Shown here: piece by piece, positions 59,262-64,000 of the stretch
Layout of the letters: the number at the start of each line of letters is the position of its first letter
How positions within the stretch are numbered: position 1 is the first letter of the stretch
Source: Thermogemmatispora sp042408965
GTDB lineage: Bacteria; Chloroflexota; Ktedonobacteria; Ktedonobacterales; Ktedonobacteraceae
Assembly: GCA_042408965.1 (NCBI GenBank)
Contig: JBHOQN010000089.1
Location: 72,019 to 136,018, forward strand
Direction of reading: 5' to 3'
Length of the DNA: 64,000 nt
Position numbers and translations under genes: made by a program
Notes under the pieces: generated by a model
The model's database searches: none
Told to the model about the DNA's origin: nothing
What the model saw: only the letters and a program-made list of their open reading frames with translations

Positions 59262-59305
59262 AAGCCAGGGATACATAGCAATGCCTGTGGAAAGGAGCAA
59301 CGAGC

Positions 59306-59821
59306 ATGCCGGTCTCCCTTCGCCTACCCCGTCGCACACTGCTGGTGCTCTGTGGTCCTGCCGGCTCGGGAAAAAGTACCTTTGCGGAGCAGCATTTCAG
59401 GGCGGTGCCTACAATGGTAGTGTCGTCTGACTATTGCCGCGCTCTGGTCTGCGATGATCCGGCGAATCAGCAGGTCAACCGGGACACTTTTGATGTCTTT
59501 CACTATATCATTCAGAAACGGATGTTCAACGGACGCTTCACGGTTGCTGACAGTACCGCTCTCCTGCCGGAGGCGCGGCGGCGCCTGTGGGACCTGGCGT
59601 TTCGTCACGGCTACCTGAAGTGCCTGCTGGTCTTCAAGGTATCCCCGGAGATCTGCCTCGAGCGTGATGCCCGCCGGGCGCGCCAGGTTGGCCTGGCAGT
59701 GATCGAATACCATGCGCGCCTCCTGCAGAAGGCTCTGCAGGACATCCCGGGTGAGCGCTGGGACCAGGTTCACATCCTGGACGAGGCCAGCGCTGAGGTC
59801 ACGCTTGAGATAGAACCCTAG
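59306..59821 (+). CDS. P-loop kinase resembling polynucleotide kinase
   Basis: 171 residues. Walker A LCGPAGSGKSTFAEQHF at about 14-30, then VVSSDYCRALVCDD with the acid after the loop, GRFTVADSTALLPEARRRL and a C-terminal lid (ERDARRARQVGLAVIEYH). This order is that of the bacterial Pnkp/T4 Pnk kinase domain and related zeta-toxin-like small kinases. Probably phosphorylates a 5'-OH of nucleic acid or a small nucleoside; not proven. GGAG lies about 9 nt before the ATG. The HAD phosphatase gene begins 183 bp downstream on the same strand. Confidence 0.8.
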   Translation: MPVSLRLPRRTLLVLCGPAGSGKSTFAEQHFRAVPTMVVSSDYCRALVCDDPANQQVNRDTFDVFHYIIQKRMFNGRFTVADSTALLPEARRRLWDLAFRHGYLKCLLVFKVSPEICLERDARRARQVGLAVIEYHARLLQKALQDIPGERWDQVHILDEASAEVTLEIEP

Positions 59822-60003
59822 CGTAGCGGCGGGCGCAGTTGAGGGGAGAAAGGATCTCCTCCGCTGCGTTTCGCTGAGTGGGAGGGAGGATGGAGAGATG
59901 GGAGGGATGCTCTGCCGGTCCTGGTGGCCGGGGTGGAGTGAAAAGAGCGGCGAGCAGCCGCAACATCTGTACAACTGCTCTGAAGAAAGGTCTTCCTAGC
60001 TCT

Positions 60004-60990
60004 ATGGAGATTCCTTTGAACTGGAAACAAGCTGCTGTGCGCTTCCCCGATCCCTGCGATACCCTGTTCTTCGATGTCGATGGCGTCCTCATCAAAACTA
60101 CGGAGTCCTTTCGCGCCACTGATATCGCTGTCGCTGAATACGTCGTTGGGACACTGCTGGGACTGGACTGGGGTCAGGCGGAGGGGAAAGCATTGCTGAC
60201 CCTGGAGGATGTCAGGCTGTTTAAACAGGCTGGTGGCTTTAACGATGACTGGCATATGTGCTATCTGCTGGCGACGCTCTATACGGCAAAGCTGCGTGAA
60301 TGGCGGGGTACTCCCCTGGCGGAGCGCAGCAATGTGGAATGGATGAAGCTGGCGCGCCACGCTATGCTGGCAGGACACGGAGGAGTGGAGTGGGTCAGAA
60401 CAGCTTTTCCAGCCAGCGCTCTGCCCGATTATGATCTGGTCGGCGACCTCTGTCACGAATACTACTGGGGCGCCTCCGAGTACCGCCGGCGCTTTGGCAG
60501 CGAGCCTCGCTATCTGCCGGACTGGCCTGGCTTCGTGCATCGCGAGGAGCTGCTCTTCCCCGCCGACCTGCCGGCTCGTCTGCGGGCGGCCGGCGTGCAT
60601 AAACTGGGATTGATTACTGGCCGCGTGGGACCCGAGGTGGACAGCGCGCTGGAACGGATGGAGGCTCACTCAGGAGCGGCCTGGTGGGATGTGGTCATCA
60701 GTGGGGATATCTGTCTGAAACCTGATCCCCGCGCGCTGCGCCTGGCGATCGAGGCTGTCGACGCCAGGGGCGGCCTCTACGTGGGCGACACGGCGGATGA
60801 CCTCGATCTGGTGCTCAACTACCGCCGTACGCAGAAGCTGCATGAGCCGCCTTTTCTGGCGGTGATGCGCGTCTTCGCGGAAGAGGCCGTCCTCTACCTG
60901 GAGCGGGGCGCCGATCTGATCGTTGATCAGGTGGCGGACCTTCTGGACTGCCTGCCGGCAAGCGAGGTGGGCAGCGGAGAGCTGGCCTGA
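60004..60990 (+). CDS. HAD superfamily phosphatase
   Basis: 328 residues from ATG 60004 (an upstream in-frame start at 59878 adds a Gly/Arg-rich tail that looks non-coding). Motif I LFFDVDGVLIKT with nucleophile Asp; motif II LITGRVG near 203; Lys in KPDPRALRLAIEAV near 239; motif IV YVGDTADDLDLVLNYRR near 260. A large helical cap fills 40-190. Substrate unknown. Same strand as the P-loop kinase; a kinase plus phosphatase pair recalls bacterial end-healing enzymes, but this pairing is only a hypothesis. Confidence 0.85.
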   Translation: MEIPLNWKQAAVRFPDPCDTLFFDVDGVLIKTTESFRATDIAVAEYVVGTLLGLDWGQAEGKALLTLEDVRLFKQAGGFNDDWHMCYLLATLYTAKLREWRGTPLAERSNVEWMKLARHAMLAGHGGVEWVRTAFPASALPDYDLVGDLCHEYYWGASEYRRRFGSEPRYLPDWPGFVHREELLFPADLPARLRAAGVHKLGLITGRVGPEVDSALERMEAHSGAAWWDVVISGDICLKPDPRALRLAIEAVDARGGLYVGDTADDLDLVLNYRRTQKLHEPPFLAVMRVFAEEAVLYLERGADLIVDQVADLLDCLPASEVGSGELA

Positions 60991-61085
60991 AGCGGTGGGC
61001 AGCGGGCCGGGAGCCGGGTCCGGCCTGCAGCGGTGACGCTGTGCCGCCTGGCTCTCGGTCTCACACCTCTTCCTCTGGCTGGACT

Positions 61086-61577
61086 CTAGGGTGTCTCCTG
61101 CTGGGCCTCCTCGATCAAATGCACCAGATACTCCAGCTTCTGGATGGCGTGACGGGCATTGCGGCGGTTGCGCTCGTAGCCCTCAGGGGCCAGTTGCATG
61201 AACCAGAGGCGAATATCCTCCTCGGAGACGTCATACCACTTGGTGTCTGCCTGCAGACGCAGGTAGACACGCATGGCCGGGTCCTGCTGCCTCTTCCGCG
61301 GCGTCAACTGCGCGGGCTGCTCTCCGCTGAGGGCCGCGGCGCTCTCCTGCTCATCGGCGGCAACCGCCTGCGCCTGCTCAAGATCGGGATGCAGCTCTTT
61401 GTAGAGCGCCTCCACCTCGGCGGTCTTAAAAAAGACGTCACGTCCGGCTCCCTTGTGAGCACGGATACGCCCATCGCGCACCCACTGCTCAAGTGTACGC
61501 CGATCGACTCCCAGGCGTCGCGCGGTCTCTCCGGCATCTATAAAGGCGAAACGCCCACCTGCTGAACCCCCACTCAT
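61086..61577 (-). CDS. Helix-turn-helix (MerR/excisionase-like) DNA-binding protein
   Basis: 163 residues; GGAGG 8 nt before the ATG. N-terminal winged-HTH of the excisionase/MerR type (about 10-60): FIDAGETARRLGVDRRTLEQWVRDGRIRA followed by AGRDVFFKTAEVEALYKEL. The middle (60-100) is Gln/Ala-rich; the C-terminal 60 residues (MRVYLRLQADTKWYDVSEED, YERNRRNARHAIQKLEYLVHLI) are helical and unfamiliar. A small DNA-binding regulator; targets unknown. It leads the VOC-gene side of a same-strand run with rsmD. Confidence 0.8.
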   Translation of the reverse strand: MSGGSAGGRFAFIDAGETARRLGVDRRTLEQWVRDGRIRAHKGAGRDVFFKTAEVEALYKELHPDLEQAQAVAADEQESAAALSGEQPAQLTPRKRQQDPAMRVYLRLQADTKWYDVSEEDIRLWFMQLAPEGYERNRRNARHAIQKLEYLVHLIEEAQQETP

Positions 61578-61593
61578 CGGTGAACACCTCCTC

Positions 61594-61980
61594 TCATGAG
61601 GTCAGACGCTGCTGCAGCGTAATCCCCAGGCCGTCGGGATCGTGCAGCACGGCGATCAGATTGCCAGTGACCTGCTTCTCCGGCGGCTGCGAGAAGACGG
61701 CGCCCCGGGCCTGAAGCTCTTTAAACGCAGCCTGAATATCTTCGACCACGAAGGCGAGATGGGCCACGCCCGCCGGTGGGCGACCGGCATACTGCGGCGC
61801 CTGCCCGCTGCCAGCGGCGCGGTGCAGCGCTAGGCGCACCGAACCGGTCTCGAACTCGCTCCAGCCCGGCGTGCTGAGACGCAGCGGCAATCCCAGGACG
61901 TCGCGATAGAAGGCCATGGAGCGCTGCATATCGCTCACGTACACGACAATATAGTCAGGCTTCTCCAGCTTGATTGACAT
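61594..61980 (-). CDS. VOC family protein (glyoxalase/dioxygenase superfamily)
   Basis: 128 residues from ATG 61980 (GGGAG upstream), which overlaps the 3' end of rsmD by 26 bp; a longer start at 62043 is unlikely. Two beta-alpha-beta-beta-beta modules of the vicinal-oxygen-chelate fold: YIVVYVSDMQRSMAFYRDVLGLPLRL, and GVAHLAFVVEDIQAAFKELQARG. Ends with VLHDPDGLGITLQQ, with the metal-binding type Glu/Asp region. Members act on glyoxals, catechols or confer antibiotic resistance; substrate unknown here. Confidence 0.88.
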   Translation of the reverse strand: MSIKLEKPDYIVVYVSDMQRSMAFYRDVLGLPLRLSTPGWSEFETGSVRLALHRAAGSGQAPQYAGRPPAGVAHLAFVVEDIQAAFKELQARGAVFSQPPEKQVTGNLIAVLHDPDGLGITLQQRLTS

Positions 61981-62572
61981 GCTCAGTCTGCTCCCTGTTG
62001 ACTCGATAGAAGAGTAGCACCGTGCTGCCATAGCGGCGCTCATCGCTGAGCACCAGGCGCTTGAGGGCTACTGCCATGAGATCACCACGCTCTCTGGGAT
62101 GGATCTGTACTATCACCAGGCCCGTCTCCTGGAGCAGCGGTGACTCATCAAGGTCTGCCAGCGCACGCGCAGCAAGTTGACGATACTGCGGTGGAGCTAC
62201 ATAAATGATATCATACGCCTGCGCCGTTGCCTTGCCGGGGTGAGCCTGAGCGCGAGCGGCGAGGAACTTAAAGGCGTCGGCGCGGATGGTCTCCGCACGC
62301 TCGCTCAGTCCTGTAATCTGCAGATTTTCACGCACGAGTTTCAGCACGCGCGTGTCGACTTCAATGAAGGTTGCAAAGGCGGCTCCACGGCTCAGGGCCT
62401 CGATGCCTACACCACCGGTGCCTGCAAAGAGATCGAGAAAGCGGGTTCCCTCGATCTCTGGCGCCAGAATATCAAACAGCGCCGTCTTGACGCGATCGAT
62501 GATCGGACGGGTGCCTGACGTGCGGGGCGCTTTCAGGCGCCGCCCTCTGGCCTCACCTGCCACAACGCGCAT
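61955..62572 (-). CDS. rsmD: 16S rRNA (guanine(966)-N2)-methyltransferase RsmD-like
   Basis: 205 residues. Rossmann-fold MTase: RVVAGEARGRRLKAPRTSGTRPIIDRVKTALFDIL is the classic RsmD start (given in two pieces), and motif I FLDLFAGTGGVGIEALSRGA binds AdoMet. Motif IV, usually DPPY in this family, is read here as IYVAPPQY near 133-140, so the first acid is lost. That may still bind guanine, but activity is less sure. AGGAAGGAG precedes the ATG. Ribosome maturation role is inferred from family. Confidence 0.86.
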   Translation of the reverse strand: MRVVAGEARGRRLKAPRTSGTRPIIDRVKTALFDILAPEIEGTRFLDLFAGTGGVGIEALSRGAAFATFIEVDTRVLKLVRENLQITGLSERAETIRADAFKFLAARAQAHPGKATAQAYDIIYVAPPQYRQLAARALADLDESPLLQETGLVIVQIHPRERGDLMAVALKRLVLSDERRYGSTVLLFYRVNREQTEHVNQAGEA

Positions 62573-62593
62573 ACGTTGCTCCTTCCTGTTACG

Positions 62594-63793
62594 CTAGCCG
62601 AGCGAGAGCACGGCCTCTACCTCGCTCTCAAAGTCGTCCTGCTTGGCCCAGGAGATCAATGCCTCCACCTGATCAATGGTGAGCTGTTTGAGCGTCGCAA
62701 CCCCCCAGACCATGCGGATCAGCTCCTGAAGCTGGTCTTCGCTAATCTGGGTAGCGATGACGTTCCAGAGCACGTTGATGCGCGCCTGGCTGGCGGGGGA
62801 GGAGCCACGCACGTCGCGCAGCTTGTTGAGCAGCGTTCTGGCGTGCACACGCTCCTGAATGCTCAGCTCACGCCGTCTGGCTGGTCGAGCGACGGGTGGC
62901 TCCTCACGCTCCTCCTCCGCGTCCTCTTCAGCCTCGGCGGCCTCGAGACGCTCGCCTTCTTCTTCCCAGTCCCCCACCTGCTCTTCCTCCAGGCCGGCGT
63001 CTCCTTCAAGCTCAGCGGATAGACCCTCTCCTGGAGTTGGCTCGCCCTCTTCCTCCTCTTCTTCGATCAGGATGTCCTCTCGCTCGCGTGGGCGATACGC
63101 GCTCCACTCCCGCCGCGGGTCAGCGGGGAGCGCTGGGTTGATACTCTGCGCTGGCTGGCGGCCCTCCTGGCCGATGAGATAGCGCAACTGATCGAGAGCC
63201 TCGCGTAGATTGATATTACTCAGCGTCCTGACTCCCAGCAGTCTCATCGCCTGTTTAGAATCCAGATTGAAATTATCGCGCAAGATCTGCAGAAATTGGG
63301 GGAGCGTCAGATCGCTGTTGATGTTGCCAAAAACGCCTGGTGTTGAGGGCATGCTCGGCCCCACGCGGCGGCGCGGCGGCGCGGCCGGCTCTGCTCCCGC
63401 AACCGTGCTCGCAGAGGGGGATACAGGGCGAGCAGCGGGGCGGCTAATGGAGCGAGCAGCGGGGTAGCCAGCGAGATGGCCAGCGGGGAGGGCCTCAGCG
63501 GTTGCGGAACGCTCGGCGGCGCTCTTGCTGCCAGTCGGAGCGGGGTCGCTCTCGGCTGATGACGTGCCCAGCAACTGCGCGACCCGCTGCTCGACGCGCG
63601 CCGTCAGTTGATCCAATCCCTCTACCGCCTCCTGAATCAGGCGCGCGCGCGTCTCAGGGCTGGCGCCCACGGGCACTGGCACCTCTACCTGCATGACATG
63701 CAGACGCTCCTGCACTGTAAACTGCGTCCGATAATGCAACCAGATACAGGGCCTCCCATCGGGGGCCTTCTCGTTGCGTACAGCCTCATCCAT
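62594..63793 (-). CDS. Acidic, largely disordered protein of unknown function
   Basis: About 399 residues from ATG 63793 (AGGTG upstream; GTG 63799 also possible). N-terminal 80 residues: WLHYRTQFTVQERLHVMQVEVPVPVG then helical. Residues 85-160 are Ala/Pro/Ser/Arg-rich. A helical module (160-205, DLTLPQFLQILRDNFNLDSKQAMRLL) could be an HTH-like DNA-binding or interaction unit. A strongly acidic stretch (240-300) follows, and the C-terminal 100 residues form another helical module (RRELSIQERVHARTLLNKL...LTIDQVEALISWAKQ). No family recognised. Cytoplasmic. A DNA- or RNA-linked adaptor is possible. Confidence 0.65.
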   Translation of the reverse strand: MDEAVRNEKAPDGRPCIWLHYRTQFTVQERLHVMQVEVPVPVGASPETRARLIQEAVEGLDQLTARVEQRVAQLLGTSSAESDPAPTGSKSAAERSATAEALPAGHLAGYPAARSISRPAARPVSPSASTVAGAEPAAPPRRRVGPSMPSTPGVFGNINSDLTLPQFLQILRDNFNLDSKQAMRLLGVRTLSNINLREALDQLRYLIGQEGRQPAQSINPALPADPRREWSAYRPREREDILIEEEEEEGEPTPGEGLSAELEGDAGLEEEQVGDWEEEGERLEAAEAEEDAEEEREEPPVARPARRRELSIQERVHARTLLNKLRDVRGSSPASQARINVLWNVIATQISEDQLQELIRMVWGVATLKQLTIDQVEALISWAKQDDFESEVEAVLSLG

Positions 63794-63968
63794 AGACACA
63801 CCTGCTCTTCTGAATAGCCCGCCAAGAGCGAGCGACGGGGCAGCGGGTCCGGAACTTGCAGATCACAGACCTACACATAAACCGCCTGTGAGTGCCCCTT
63901 GCTTCAGCTACGGGGGGTGAAACAGGCGTTCCTTATTTGGGGCTTGGGCATCGGGGCACCCTTGCCTC

Positions 63969-63997
63969 TTGACAGTACAATACTAATTCATTATAAT
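63969..63997 (+). promoter_or_regulatory. Perfect consensus sigma-70-type promoter
   Basis: TTGACA (63969-63974), exactly 17 bp, TATAAT (63992-63997). It points out of the window on the plus strand; the gene it drives is not visible. Divergent from the acidic unknown gene. Confidence 0.7.
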
Positions 63998-64000
63998 TAG

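Noticed and set aside
1..64000. tRNA, rRNA, CRISPR, transposons, prophage
   Set aside because: No cloverleaf, rRNA-like stretch, regularly spaced repeat array, transposase or integrase was seen. The baseplate-J-like gene has no other phage gene beside it.

Overview
The window looks like a chromosomal segment of a GC-rich, Gram-positive-type bacterium of the Chloroflexota, most plausibly the class Ktedonobacteria (a Thermogemmatispora-like thermophile). This is inferred from the mix of proteins: two Hanks-type Ser/Thr kinases, a DUF4388 protein, a STAND/TPR ATPase, a GT4 plus GH57 pair, a CoxG-like protein, a membrane-anchored baseplate-J-like protein beside alaS/ruvX/mltG, and a LytR-CpsA-Psr protein. 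I found no rRNA, tRNA, CRISPR array, insertion sequence or prophage.

Layout. 1-9.4 kb: 5'-truncated aldehyde dehydrogenase, DUF4388 protein, glycosyltransferase, SDR reductase (probably leaderless), 6-pyruvoyl-tetrahydropterin synthase/QueD homologue, RNase D-like exonuclease with HEAT repeats, beta carbonic anhydrase, PhoU, PIG-L deacetylase. 9.4-19 kb: membrane Ser/Thr kinase, GT4/GH57 operon, cytochrome P450 divergent from a TetR regulator, HEAT-like protein, and a membrane lytic transglycosylase interrupted by an in-frame TAG. 19-26.8 kb: glmS, glutamine-dependent NAD synthetase, a small membrane protein, a CoxG homologue, a CPA1 Na+/H+ antiporter behind a structured leader, and a lipoprotein. 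27-31.5 kb: phenylacetyl-CoA epoxidase genes (paaA, a split paaD, paaB, paaC) and enoyl-CoA hydratases, mostly with ATGA overlaps, under a clear promoter with a perfect palindrome at its start site. 31.5-40.2 kb: M16 peptidase homologue, unknown protein, acyl-CoA dehydrogenase, an Mrr endonuclease plus DNA methyltransferase pair, and ridA-dnaA-HAD. 40.6-49.5 kb: second Ser/Thr kinase, TolB-like lipoprotein, LCP protein, STAND/TPR ATPase, fmt, two tiny two-helix membrane proteins. 49.6-64 kb: uppP, mltG, ruvX, baseplate-J-like protein, FtsA/PilM-like ATPase, alaS, a P-loop kinase and HAD phosphatase pair, HTH protein, VOC protein, rsmD, an acidic unknown protein, and a perfect consensus promoter facing out of the window.

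How the genes fit together. Cell-envelope building recurs (glmS, uppP, mltG, LCP protein, lytic transglycosylase). The paa cluster, the acyl-CoA dehydrogenase and the hydratases point to aerobic aromatic and acyl-CoA catabolism. The alaS-ruvX-mltG order is ancient synteny carrying two Chloroflexota-type insertions.

The most noteworthy items are the attenuator-like leader of the Na+/H+ antiporter, the paa promoter/operator, the in-frame amber codon, the restriction-modification pair whose methylase seems to lack a normal start codon, the split paaD, and a window-wide promoter habit: at least 17 TGN-TANANT extended -10 elements lie in front of genes and mostly lack a good -35.
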